Shown: positions 56,710 through 64,000 of the stretch, piece after piece
Layout: every line of letters starts with the position of its first letter
Numbering within the stretch: position 1 is the first letter of the stretch
Assembly (NCBI RefSeq): GCF_023716665.1
Contig: NZ_CP071859.1
Span: forward strand, 62,001 to 126,000
Length of the DNA stretch: 64,000 nt
Direction of reading: 5' to 3'
Source of the DNA: Vibrio sp. SCSIO 43135
Lineage (GTDB): Bacteria > Pseudomonadota > Gammaproteobacteria > Enterobacterales > Vibrionaceae
The notes under the pieces: model-generated
Told to the model about the DNA's origin: nothing
Database searches by the model: none
Seen by the model: the letters and a program-made list of their open reading frames with translations, nothing else
Made by a program: the position numbers and the translations under genes

Positions 56710-58080
56710 GTGAGTCTCGATTCAACCCTTAAAGCCCAGAAAAGCTCTGGTGTACTGGACTCAGTGTTCAAAATCACTGAGCGTAAAACCACCCTTGGTA
56801 CAGAACTCTATGCGGGTTTTATTACCTTTCTAGCGATGAGCTACATCTTGGCGGTTAACCCAGCTATTTTAGGCGACATCCCAGGTATGGACAGAGGCGC
56901 TGTCTTTACTGCAACAGCATTAGCGGCAGCAATCGCGACTCTGATTATGGGGATCTGGGGCAATTACCCAGTGATGTTAGCACCGGGCATGAGCATGAAT
57001 GGATTCTTCAAAGGCATGCTACTAAGTGGTTCGGTTGCACTGGTATGGCATGAAGCACTGTTCGGTATTTTCTTATCGGGTGTGTTGTACCTGATTTTAT
57101 CGATGACTAATATCCGTAAAGCGATGATTGAGTCGATTCCAGAAGATCTAAAATTAGCCATTACTGTCTCATTGGGTCTGTTTATCGCGTTTCTGGGTTT
57201 AAAAAATGCGGGGATCATTGTTTCTAACCCAATCATCCTGGTGAGCATGGGGAACATTTCTGATCCGCAAGTCATCATTGCCTACATCAGCATTTTTGTC
57301 GCACTGGGCTGTATGGTCCGCGACATTAAGCTAGCCACCTTTATTTCATTTGTGACAGCGATTGCGCTGACGATATTGGCTGATACCTTTATGGGCACCA
57401 GTAATGCGCCGCTGCCAGAACAGTTTGTCTCTGCGCCACCGAGTATGGCGGGTAGTTTCGGTGCAGTGTTTAACTTCTCGGGCTTAGCGGCTGACAAGTT
57501 GTTTGATCTACTGTTTATCGTCATCATCTTTTTGATTGTCGATTTCTTTGATGGCTTAAGTACCATCGTTGGTGTTGGCCGTGACGCAGGCATCATTGAT
57601 AAAGACGGTAAAGTACCGAACGCACGTTCTGCACTGGTGGCAGATGCCGGTGGTACCGTAATTGGTTCTGTGCTGGGTACAACCTCTATTACTGCGTTTT
57701 CTGAGTCGGGTATTGCTTCTTCTCAGGGGGCTAAAACTGGATTGGCTGCGGTGATGGTGTCGGGCTTATTCTTGCTGTCGCTATTCCTGTACCCACTATT
57801 TTCGATTTTCTCAGCTGCGATGGTAGCTCCAGCAATGGTAGTGGTCGGCATTTATATGATTGGCCGTTTGGGCCAAATCAGCTGGGAGCAGAAAGAGTCT
57901 CGCATTGCAGCGTTCTTTACCATTATGTTTACCGTGTTGAGCTTCTCGCCAGCTAACGGCATGGCAATGGGCTTCATTAGCTATGCGTTCACTATGGTTG
58001 TCGCGGGCAAAGGCAAGCAAGTTCACCCGGTTATTTACGTATTGTCTGCAGTATTCCTAGCGTATTTGATCCTGCTTTAA
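56710..58080 (+). CDS. NCS2-family purine permease (AzgA/AdeP-like)
   Basis: Inner-membrane nucleobase:proton symporter for guanine, hypoxanthine or adenine. The 456 residues include about 12-14 hydrophobic segments. Family motifs: GFITFLAMSYILAVNP, the LAPGMSMNGFF signature (Ser where many members have Gly) and FFDGLSTIVGVG. The start is GTG at 56710 with AAAGG upstream. The PurR boxes and the guanine-type riboswitch ahead of it support guanine/hypoxanthine uptake; exact specificity is not visible. Confidence 0.92.
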   Translation: MSLDSTLKAQKSSGVLDSVFKITERKTTLGTELYAGFITFLAMSYILAVNPAILGDIPGMDRGAVFTATALAAAIATLIMGIWGNYPVMLAPGMSMNGFFKGMLLSGSVALVWHEALFGIFLSGVLYLILSMTNIRKAMIESIPEDLKLAITVSLGLFIAFLGLKNAGIIVSNPIILVSMGNISDPQVIIAYISIFVALGCMVRDIKLATFISFVTAIALTILADTFMGTSNAPLPEQFVSAPPSMAGSFGAVFNFSGLAADKLFDLLFIVIIFLIVDFFDGLSTIVGVGRDAGIIDKDGKVPNARSALVADAGGTVIGSVLGTTSITAFSESGIASSQGAKTGLAAVMVSGLFLLSLFLYPLFSIFSAAMVAPAMVVVGIYMIGRLGQISWEQKESRIAAFFTIMFTVLSFSPANGMAMGFISYAFTMVVAGKGKQVHPVIYVLSAVFLAYLILL

Positions 58081-58088
58081 TGCTATAA

Positions 58089-58134
58089 GGGCTGTGTGAT
58101 ATCGATTATTGAGATGATTCACATAGCCCCTTTT
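58089..58134 (+). terminator. Terminator of the purine permease
   Basis: GGGCTGTGTGA (58089-58099) pairs with TCACATAGCCC (58119-58129) with one mismatch and is followed by CTTTT. Confidence 0.7.
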
Positions 58135-58190
58135 ATGCAACCTCGTGTAAACTCTTTCCTTAGTTGATTTCTTATTTGCGGAAAGAGGTT

Positions 58191-58616
58191 ATGCCTTCCC
58201 ATCTTCCTAAGTCTTTTAGTAAACCCTTTCTTAAAAGCTTCTACGTATTAGAAGCGGTGCTTCTGGTTGCCATTACGCTGGCCACGCTGTTTGCGATGGT
58301 GGAAGAATTTATTCATGTCTTCACGGAAAAGCGTGTTCTTCTCACCGATATTCTGCTGATGTTTATCTATCTCGAAGTTCTCGCGATGGTGAAGCAGTTT
58401 GTGATGAACGGTAAAATCCCAGTTCGATATCCAATCTACATTGCGATGATGGCGATTGCTCGTTACATCACACTGGGAATGAAAGAGTTAGATGCTGTGC
58501 TGGTCGTATGGTTATCCGTGGCAGCATTCATTCTTGCTGCGGCGACATTGCTGATCCGAGTTGGCCATCACTATTGGCCGTATATCGACAACCAAACTGC
58601 AGAAAAAGACGAGTAA
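58191..58616 (+). CDS. psiE: Phosphate-starvation-inducible protein PsiE
   Basis: Small inner-membrane protein of 141 residues with four predicted helices (about 17-37, 52-70, 78-97 and 103-124). The family pattern is clear (FVMNGKIPVRYPIYIAMMAIARYITLGM). In E. coli psiE is induced by phosphate starvation under PhoB; I do not see a convincing pho box here. ATG at 58191 follows GAGG closely and gives the usual length; the ORF could be extended upstream to 58164 without a ribosome site. Confidence 0.9.
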   Translation: MPSHLPKSFSKPFLKSFYVLEAVLLVAITLATLFAMVEEFIHVFTEKRVLLTDILLMFIYLEVLAMVKQFVMNGKIPVRYPIYIAMMAIARYITLGMKELDAVLVVWLSVAAFILAAATLLIRVGHHYWPYIDNQTAEKDE

Positions 58617-58731
58617 TCAAGGCATAGAGGGTAGGCGAGTAAATAAGTGTAAAGTCGCCTGCTCGATGATTGTCATTCCCCATTTCTGCCGCTATCTTTA
58701 GGCTTTCTATTTGACGTGATGAGGCTGTGTG

Positions 58732-59103
58732 ATGCTAAGACGCTACACACCGACAATCTATTTGTTGCTCAGTGCACTGATAGCTACTTTGCTATTTAGT
58801 GTTGCTGTGCAAGCGAAAGTGCCTTCTCATCAGGTTTCGTCCTCTGGCTCGTCGATGATTGCAATCAGTTTGGATGGCTGCGGTACGGTGATGGATTCTG
58901 CATCTATTTCTGGCTGCTGCGATCCCGGTGGATCCTGCTTTGAAAAGCAGTGCTGCTCTCATGTTCAAATCTCAAATATTGCTCTAGTCGAAACGACAGC
59001 ACGTTCATACAGTGCGCCTTTTCGTTACGTTCTAGTCGCCAGTATTCCCGTGAATTACTCTGATGCAGGGGTTCACTCTCTGTATCGACCTCCTATCGCA
59101 TAA
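58732..59103 (+). CDS. Small Cys-rich exported protein, unknown
   Basis: A 123-residue protein with an N-terminal signal peptide (about residues 1-28, ending VQAK). The mature part has a dense cysteine cluster, DGCGT then SGCCDPGGSC and KQCC, seven cysteines within about 35 residues. This suggests disulfides or metal binding and recalls small copper/heavy-metal accessory proteins, but no family is recognised. GAGG at 58721-58724 suits ATG 58732 better than GTG 58729. It has its own position between psiE and the EamA transporter. Confidence 0.65.
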   Translation: MLRRYTPTIYLLLSALIATLLFSVAVQAKVPSHQVSSSGSSMIAISLDGCGTVMDSASISGCCDPGGSCFEKQCCSHVQISNIALVETTARSYSAPFRYVLVASIPVNYSDAGVHSLYRPPIA

Positions 59104-59170
59104 CTCTTATTTATCCGCGATTTTTCGCACCACGTTATTCACACAACACCTTTGTGTGCCTTTGATTTGA

Positions 59171-59197
59171 GTGTAAATAGGCTCGGCTTATTTACAC
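59171..59197. promoter_or_regulatory. Perfect inverted repeat GTGTAAATA-N9-TATTTACAC
   Basis: Two 9 bp arms (59171-59179 and 59189-59197) pair perfectly across a 9 bp spacer, in the region upstream of the EamA transporter. The spacing of about two helical turns is typical of an operator for a dimeric repressor. The regulator is unknown. Confidence 0.5.
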
Positions 59198-59220
59198 CAT
59201 CCAGTGATGGGAATAAGAAT

Positions 59221-59328
59221 ATGAATGTTGAAGTTTTTTTCGGTGCTGCTTACTGCGCCGACTCTTGTCTGCCTGTGTTTCCGGTGAATGGCCTATTTGG
59301 TAAGCAAGGAGGCGGTTATGTCGCATAA
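59221..59328 (+). CDS. Possible 35-residue leader ORF overlapping the transporter start
   Basis: An ATG ORF of 35 codons begins MNVEVFFGAAYCADSC and ends VA-stop eight bases inside the transporter gene. Its ribosome site is weak (GGGAATAAGAAT). It may be coupled to transporter translation or may be chance. Confidence 0.3.
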   Translation: MNVEVFFGAAYCADSCLPVFPVNGLFGKQGGGYVA

Positions 59329-60271
59329 GTCTCTGACCGCCTTTTTATTTGTTTCGGTATGCCTGATTTGGGGAACCACATGGCTTGCAATGGAAATAGC
59401 CGTTGCGAGTATTCCGCCTATTTTTGCTACCGGCCTGCGTTTTTTGATTGCAGCACCATTGCTGGTGTTATTGGCGATAAAGCTAAAACAGCCTTTGCTG
59501 TTTCCCAAAGGGAAGCAATTTTGGATGTTTGTTGTCGCCATATTCTATTTTGCGATTCCGTTTACCTTGATGATTTTTGGTGAGCAGTACATATCCTCGG
59601 GGCTCGCTTCGATCATCTTCGCCAATATGCCGATTGCGGTAATGATTACATCTAGCTTATTTTTAGGGTTACGGCTGAGCAAGCTGCAGATCTCGGGGCT
59701 ATTGATTGCTGTATTGAGTTTGGTGCTTATCTTAGCGACAGAAATGACTTTGGGTGGTAAAGATTACTTGCTTGGATCATTGGCGCTAGGCGGGGCGGTC
59801 GCAATTCATGCCGTGATGTATGTCTTTGTTGAAAAGTATTGCCGTGCCATTCCTGTACTGACTTATAACGCGATACCTAGTTTCATCGCTTCGATGTGCT
59901 TGCTGTTGGCTTCAGCATGGCTTGAGCAGCCAGAGGTTTCTGCTTTCTCCACAGATTCGATGGTAGCGGTAGCTTATCTGGGTTTATTCGCGAGTGTGGG
60001 CGGGATAGTGGCCTACTTTAAACTTGGACAAGTGTCGACGCCGTTTACCGCCTCTATTTGTTTTCTATTCTTCCCACTGATTGCACTGAGCCTTTCAAGT
60101 TGGGTCGCAGGAAACAGCTTTTCGATGACATCTTTGCTGTTGATGATGCCACTACTGCTCGGTATTTTGATAACCAAAGCACAGCCGTCTTTCTGGCTTA
60201 AGCTTCGTTTTTGGCGCGTAAAACAAGCGCCAGTGCTGTGTGCGCAATGCGCGAAACGGCTTAGTGTGTAG
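59318..60271 (+). CDS. EamA/DMT-family transporter
   Basis: Inner-membrane drug/metabolite exporter of the 10-TM EamA type with two repeated halves. Hallmarks: VCLIWGTTWLAMEIAVASIPP at the start of the first half (written here only as its pattern WG-TW-A), a second EamA repeat near residue 150 (LGGAVAIHAVMYVF), and a C-terminal tail with C-x2-C (LCAQCAK). The ATG at 59318 is preceded by AAGGAGG with ideal spacing. Substrate unknown. A bidirectional terminator follows. Confidence 0.88.
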   Translation: MSHKSLTAFLFVSVCLIWGTTWLAMEIAVASIPPIFATGLRFLIAAPLLVLLAIKLKQPLLFPKGKQFWMFVVAIFYFAIPFTLMIFGEQYISSGLASIIFANMPIAVMITSSLFLGLRLSKLQISGLLIAVLSLVLILATEMTLGGKDYLLGSLALGGAVAIHAVMYVFVEKYCRAIPVLTYNAIPSFIASMCLLLASAWLEQPEVSAFSTDSMVAVAYLGLFASVGGIVAYFKLGQVSTPFTASICFLFFPLIALSLSSWVAGNSFSMTSLLLMMPLLLGILITKAQPSFWLKLRFWRVKQAPVLCAQCAKRLSV

Positions 60272-60288
60272 TATTAGGCCGCAGATAT

Positions 60289-60319
60289 AAAAAAGCCCCG
60301 CAGTTCTGGCGGGGCTTTT
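60289..60319. terminator. Bidirectional terminator EamA/yicC
   Basis: AAAAAGCCCCGC and GCGGGGCTTTTA pair around a 7-base loop between convergent genes. Confidence 0.93.
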
Positions 60320-60335
60320 ATTTCAATGACACTGA

Positions 60336-61202
60336 TTATTCAATGTTTTGGATCTGCTCACGCATTTGTTCAATCAGAACCTTAAGTTCAACACCAGATG
60401 CTGTGATATCAGTGCTGATTGACTTAGAAGCTAGCGTGTTCGACTCACGGTTAAACTCTTGCATCATAAAGTCTAGGCGGCGGCCACACGCGCCACCTTT
60501 TTTCAAGATGTTGGTTGCTTCTTTTACGTGCGAGTCTAGGCGATCTAGCTCTTCCGCCACGTCAGATTTTTGCGCTAGTAGGATCAGCTCTTGCTCTACA
60601 CGTGATGCATCAAGCTCAATTTTCGCTTCTTCAAACTTCGAGAATAGACGCTCACGTTGCCACTCTAAAATTTCAGGCATACGAGCACGCACTTTTACGA
60701 CTTCTTCAGTGATTGCATCCAAACGCTGCACGATCAGCGCTTTCATGTTCTCACCTTCACGGCCACGCGCTTCAATAAACTCGCTTACGGCTTCATCGAA
60801 TGCACCAAGTAGATCTTTGTTCACTGCATCCATATCCTGCTCAGACGTTTCCATTACGCCCGGCCAGTTCATTACTTGGAATGGATTTAGGCGGCTTTCT
60901 TCGCCGGTCATCTGCATTACTTGGTTTGCAGCACTAATGACTTGCTGTGCTAGATTTTCGTTGATGCTTAACTCGCCTTTTGCCGCTGGGTTCGCTTCAA
61001 AGCGCAGTGCACATTCAACTTTACCGCGTGCTAGACGTTTACGAAAACGCTCACGTAGCACTGGCTCTAGGCCTCGGAACTGCTCTGGCAGGCGGAAGTA
61101 GGTTTCAAGGTAGCGTTGGTTAACACTACGAATTTCCCATACCGCGCTGCCCCAATCGCCTTTCACTTCTTTACGAGCGTAGGCTGTCATACTGTAGATC
61201 AT
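60336..61202 (-). CDS. yicC: YicC-family endoribonuclease
   Basis: Conserved RNA-cleaving protein; E. coli YicC is reported to act on the small RNA RyhB. The 288 residues start MIYSMTAYARKE and end VLIEQMREQIQNIE, almost matching E. coli, with RSVNQRYLETYFRLPEQFR and the C-terminal KKGGACGRRLDFMMQEFNRE (DUF1732) regions. ATG at 61202 is chosen to match the family; the frame stays open upstream to 61307 but without similarity. It is divergent from rph, as in E. coli. Confidence 0.95.
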   Translation of the reverse strand: MIYSMTAYARKEVKGDWGSAVWEIRSVNQRYLETYFRLPEQFRGLEPVLRERFRKRLARGKVECALRFEANPAAKGELSINENLAQQVISAANQVMQMTGEESRLNPFQVMNWPGVMETSEQDMDAVNKDLLGAFDEAVSEFIEARGREGENMKALIVQRLDAITEEVVKVRARMPEILEWQRERLFSKFEEAKIELDASRVEQELILLAQKSDVAEELDRLDSHVKEATNILKKGGACGRRLDFMMQEFNRESNTLASKSISTDITASGVELKVLIEQMREQIQNIE

Positions 61203-61344
61203 CGAATTTTCCTGTTTAATCATCTTTGAAAATAACGCGGGGCAATAGTAGCACAGATCCCAGACAGATAGCTTTGATGAGTAAACTTCGCTATAATCCT
61301 GCTCCAACCAAAAACGTCTCCCCCTTCATATAAGGTAGATGCCC

Positions 61345-62061
61345 ATGCGTCCAAACGATCGCAAGGCGGACCAAGTTCGCCCAATCAAAATTACTCGTAA
61401 CTACACAGCTTATGCAGAAGGTTCTGTATTGGTTGAATTCGGCAATACAAAAGTACTTTGTAATGCGACCGTTGAAGAGAACGTTCCACGTTGGCTAAAA
61501 GGTCAAGGTAAGGGCTGGGTAACGGCTGAATACGGCATGCTGCCACGTTCAACCCATTCACGTATGCGTCGTGAAGCGGCAAGTGGTAAGCAAGGTGGCC
61601 GTACGATGGAAATCCAACGCCTGATTGCTCGTAGCTTACGTGCTGTGGTTGATCTAGAAGCGATGGGCGAAATCATGGTGACAGTTGACTGTGATGTAAT
61701 CCAAGCAGACGGCGGTACGCGTACTGCGTCTATCTCTGGTGCAAGCGTTGCGATGGCTGATGCTTTCCAACACTTAGTAGAGAAAGGCAAGCTAAAAGCG
61801 AACCCAATGAAAGGCCACGTAGCAGCTGTTTCTGTGGGCATTCTAGGTGAAGACATCTTATGTGACCTTGAGTACACAGAAGATTCAGCAGCAGATACCG
61901 ATATGAACGTAGTGATGACCGAAGACGGTCGAATGATCGAAGTTCAAGGCACAGCAGAGGGCGAACCGTTCACCCACGCCGAGCTGATGAAGTTGCTGGA
62001 GTCGGCGACCAAAGGTATTACCGAGATCGTAGCGGCGCAGAAGGCGGCGTTAGAAAATTGA
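61345..62061 (+). CDS. rph: Ribonuclease PH
   Basis: Phosphate-dependent 3'-5' exonuclease that trims tRNA precursors. The 238 residues begin [13 protein letters not shown]. They hold [14 protein letters not shown], the phosphate-site region [33 protein letters not shown] and the C-terminal [17 protein letters not shown]. Start 61345 is chosen because AAGG at 61332-61335 is well spaced for it; an ATG at 61339 would be too close. It is intact here, unlike the frameshifted rph of E. coli K-12. A U-rich hairpin lies just after the stop and before pyrE. Confidence 0.96.
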   Translation: MRPNDRKADQVRPIKITRNYTAYAEGSVLVEFGNTKVLCNATVEENVPRWLKGQGKGWVTAEYGMLPRSTHSRMRREAASGKQGGRTMEIQRLIARSLRAVVDLEAMGEIMVTVDCDVIQADGGTRTASISGASVAMADAFQHLVEKGKLKANPMKGHVAAVSVGILGEDILCDLEYTEDSAADTDMNVVMTEDGRMIEVQGTAEGEPFTHAELMKLLESATKGITEIVAAQKAALEN

Positions 62062-62066
62062 TTCAG

Positions 62067-62094
62067 ATAGCTCCCAATTGGGGGCTATTTTTTT
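62067..62094 (+). terminator. Attenuator-like terminator between rph and pyrE
   Basis: ATAGCTCCC (62067-62075) pairs with GGGGGCTAT (62080-62088) around a short loop, followed by TTTTTTT. It starts six bases after the rph stop. In E. coli a hairpin at this place attenuates pyrE according to UTP, because translating ribosomes near the rph end block it. The same layout here suggests the same control. Confidence 0.75.
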
Positions 62095-62277
62095 ATTTTC
62101 GTCATAGATAGCATTGCAGCGTTGTTAACTGCACTCTTTCCCCCTAATCACATAGGTTCCCTATGCTCATAGGGCTGAAAGCGCTTGTTGCCTAGCTGCC
62201 AAGCCATCTATTTAGAAAATGTTTCTTTATGTTATGAACCGTCTAGAAAACTAGACCTTTTATTTAGAGAGAAAGTA

Positions 62278-62919
62278 ATGAAAGCATACCAGCGTGAATT
62301 TATTGAGTTTGCACTAGAGAAAGAAGTCCTAAAATTTGGCGAGTTTACTTTAAAGTCTGGCCGTAAGAGCCCGTACTTCTTTAACGCTGGTCTTTTCAAT
62401 ACTGGTCGTGACTTAGCGCGTCTAGGTCGTTTCTACGCAGCAGCGCTAGCAGATTCTGGCATTGAGTTCGACGTACTATTTGGCCCTGCGTACAAAGGTA
62501 TCCCAATCGCGACAACTACAGCAGTGGCATTAGCGGATCACCATGATGTGGATACGCCTTACTGTTTCAACCGTAAAGAAGCAAAAGATCACGGTGAAGG
62601 TGGTAATCTAGTAGGTAGCGCATTGGAAGGCCGCATTATGCTGGTGGACGATGTTATCACTGCGGGTACGGCAATTCGTGAGTCGATGGAAATCATTCAA
62701 GCTAACGGTGCTGATCTGGCAGGTGTTTTGGTTGCAATTGACCGCCAAGAGAAAGGTAAAGGTGAACTATCAGCAATCCAAGAAGTTGAGCGTGACTTCG
62801 GTTGTGCAATCATCTCCATTGTTAGCCTGACTGATCTAGTAACTTTCCTAGAAGAGAAAGGTACTGACGCTGAGCATCTAGAGGCAGTGAAGGCGTACCG
62901 AGCTCAATACGGTATTTAA
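62278..62919 (+). CDS. pyrE: Orotate phosphoribosyltransferase
   Basis: Converts orotate and PRPP to orotidine 5'-phosphate in pyrimidine synthesis. The 213 residues begin [13 protein letters not shown]. They include [11 protein letters not shown], the flexible loop [12 protein letters not shown] and the PRPP loop [18 protein letters not shown] at 62278 follows GAGAGAAAG; upstream in-frame codons from 62185 have no similarity. The 216 bp leader after rph holds an attenuator-like hairpin, two more inverted repeats and a possible 11-residue leader peptide. Confidence 0.97.
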   Translation: MKAYQREFIEFALEKEVLKFGEFTLKSGRKSPYFFNAGLFNTGRDLARLGRFYAAALADSGIEFDVLFGPAYKGIPIATTTAVALADHHDVDTPYCFNRKEAKDHGEGGNLVGSALEGRIMLVDDVITAGTAIRESMEIIQANGADLAGVLVAIDRQEKGKGELSAIQEVERDFGCAIISIVSLTDLVTFLEEKGTDAEHLEAVKAYRAQYGI

Positions 62920-62942
62920 TCGGTTTCAATACCAAGAAATGC

Positions 62943-62976
62943 AAAAAGGGCTGATGTGTGCACATCAGCCCTTTTT
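62943..62976. terminator. Bidirectional terminator pyrE/lpxL
   Basis: AAAAAGGGCTGATGTG and CACATCAGCCCTTTTT form a perfect 16 bp stem with a 2-base loop between the convergent pyrE and lpxL-like genes. Confidence 0.93.
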
Positions 62977-62988
62977 ATTTATTCAAGA

Positions 62989-63942
62989 TCACTTGTATCG
63001 AATGCCTTTCTCGATATTTTCATCGGCCATAGTCTTGTAACGCTTGTGGAGCCACATCCATTGCTCTGGGGCGCGAAGGATGACTTCTTCAACGCAAGTA
63101 TTCATATACTTAGCGGCAGCCAGCTCATCTTTTTGCGGGTAATCAGCTTCTATAGAACGATCGGCGATGATCTCGTAGAAGCCTTCATTGTTACGAAACC
63201 CAGAACCGGGAACAATGGCACACTTACTTGTGTACGCCAAGATGCTCGTACCTGTGGTTGTACATGCGTCTTCAACAGCAAAGAAAGGGACAAAGACAGA
63301 TTTATTTCGACCGTAGTCATGGTCTGGTAAATAGAAAAGTCGTTCGCCTTTGCGCATTACTTTGATCATCTTCTTGACGTCTTTACGGTCAATCAACTTA
63401 TTCCCGTTGTGGGTTCGCCCCCAGTATTGGATGAAGTTATACGCTGGGTTGTTATGTGGGCGAAAAGCACCGTATCCTGCAAGCCCCATAACCGCAAAGG
63501 CCCTTGCGGTTATTTCTAAGTTAAGTGCATGAACACAACACAATAGAACACCTTTGCCATTGGCATCGTGTTCTCTTAAAACTTGTACATCTTTTTCGAT
63601 GATACGCCTTTTAAACCGCCACGTTGGCCAGAACCAGGTTATCCCCGTTTCGATCAGCGCCATGCCTGTGTTACGGAAATTCTCGCTGACAATCTCGGCC
63701 ACCTCTTGCGGTGATTTCTCTGGGAACGCGAGTTCGAGGTTACGAGTAGCGACATGGACTCGCTTTTTACCAAAGCGCATACCAATTTCGCCAAGTTTAC
63801 GACCGATAAGCTGCAATACTCGATACGGCAGGATATTTACGATGAGTGCGAGTAAGCCAAACCCTAGCCATACTCCCCAGTTTTTAGGGTGTAGCAGGGA
63901 CAGCTTGAATTCTGGTTGTTCGTAATGGTTCGATTTACTCAT
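62989..63942 (-). CDS. lpxL: Lipid A late acyltransferase (LpxL/HtrB family)
   Basis: Adds the secondary lauroyl or similar chain to Kdo2-lipid IVA at the inner membrane. There is an N-terminal membrane segment (about 25-45). The catalytic H-x4-E lies in CVHALNLE. LLHPKNWGVWLGFG, RNLELAFPEKS, YLPDHDYG and APEQWMWLHKRYK are typical. Its 317 residues are close to E. coli LpxL. Assignment to LpxL rather than LpxM rests on the N-terminus and the DHDYG motif. Confidence 0.9.
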   Translation of the reverse strand: MSKSNHYEQPEFKLSLLHPKNWGVWLGFGLLALIVNILPYRVLQLIGRKLGEIGMRFGKKRVHVATRNLELAFPEKSPQEVAEIVSENFRNTGMALIETGITWFWPTWRFKRRIIEKDVQVLREHDANGKGVLLCCVHALNLEITARAFAVMGLAGYGAFRPHNNPAYNFIQYWGRTHNGNKLIDRKDVKKMIKVMRKGERLFYLPDHDYGRNKSVFVPFFAVEDACTTTGTSILAYTSKCAIVPGSGFRNNEGFYEIIADRSIEADYPQKDELAAAKYMNTCVEEVILRAPEQWMWLHKRYKTMADENIEKGIRYK

Positions 63943-63944
63943 AA

Positions 63945-64000
63945 TTACTGTATTTGAGCACTTAATAGCGCCCAGTATTCGTCAAAGTTGGCCGTTGGCT
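63945..64000 (-). CDS. C-terminal end of an unidentified upstream gene (cut by window edge)
   Basis: One reverse-strand frame reads PTANFDEYWALLSAQIQ and stops two bases before the lpxL ATG. The tight spacing suggests the tail of a gene co-transcribed with lpxL. Too little is present to identify it. Confidence 0.4.
   Translation of the reverse strand, partial: PTANFDEYWALLSAQIQ

Overview
The window is chromosomal DNA of a Vibrio species. Support comes from the gene order (glnA/typA, yihY-dtd-yiiD, pckA, hslO-hslR, a complete eps/gsp type II secretion operon, cysQ-nudE-nfuA, comF/bioH, tex, greB/ompR-envZ, recG-trmH-spoT-rpoZ-gmk, yicC/rph-pyrE, lpxL) and from proteins that closely resemble the V. 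cholerae Eps and E. coli orthologues. Most of the 64 kb is ordinary, compact core genome with bidirectional hairpin terminators between convergent genes.

Layout. 1-9.7 kb: 5' part of glnA with a sigma-54/NtrC control region, typA, an AAA-type NTPase, yihY-dtd, yiiD, an AsmA-like protein and pckA. 9.7-11 kb: the redox/heat chaperone genes hslO and hslR. 11.2-22.6 kb: twelve genes gspC-gspN for type II secretion. 22.7-29.9 kb: cysQ, nudE, a 280 bp MITE, nfuA, comF, bioH, a small unknown gene and tex. 30.2-32.1 kb: an exported retropepsin-like protein with three DTGA motifs.

32.45-47.64 kb: a foreign island of about 15.2 kb has split the host greB gene exactly between codons 47 and 48. Codons 1-47 lie at 47643-47783 and codons 48-157 at 32114-32446. 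The left half carries a Gamma-Mobile-Trio-like module: a mini repeat protein, a GmtY-like tyrosine recombinase, a GmtZ-like giant repeat/recombinase protein and GmtX. It is followed by a complete but diverged greB copy that looks like a replacement for the broken host gene. An XRE regulator and a divergent small gene share a 17 bp operator (ACTAAG-N5-CTTAGT), which also occurs with one mismatch at the promoter of the recombinase operon. The right half is a leftward operon of a metallophosphoesterase, an all-helical GASH-like protein, two different P-loop GTPases and a GAP1-like protein, possibly led by a membrane-anchored beta-rich protein. This resembles the GTPase-centred conflict systems predicted by comparative genomics and is the best candidate for an uncharacterised defence system here.

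47.9-64 kb: core genome again, with ompR and envZ separated by a terminator-like hairpin, recG-trmH-spoT-rpoZ-gmk, an NCS2 purine permease preceded by two PurR-box-like sites and a guanine-type purine riboswitch, psiE, a Cys-rich exported protein, an EamA transporter, yicC, rph-pyrE with an attenuator-like hairpin, and lpxL.

All domain and family calls were made by reading motifs and recalled family sequences; no database search was run.
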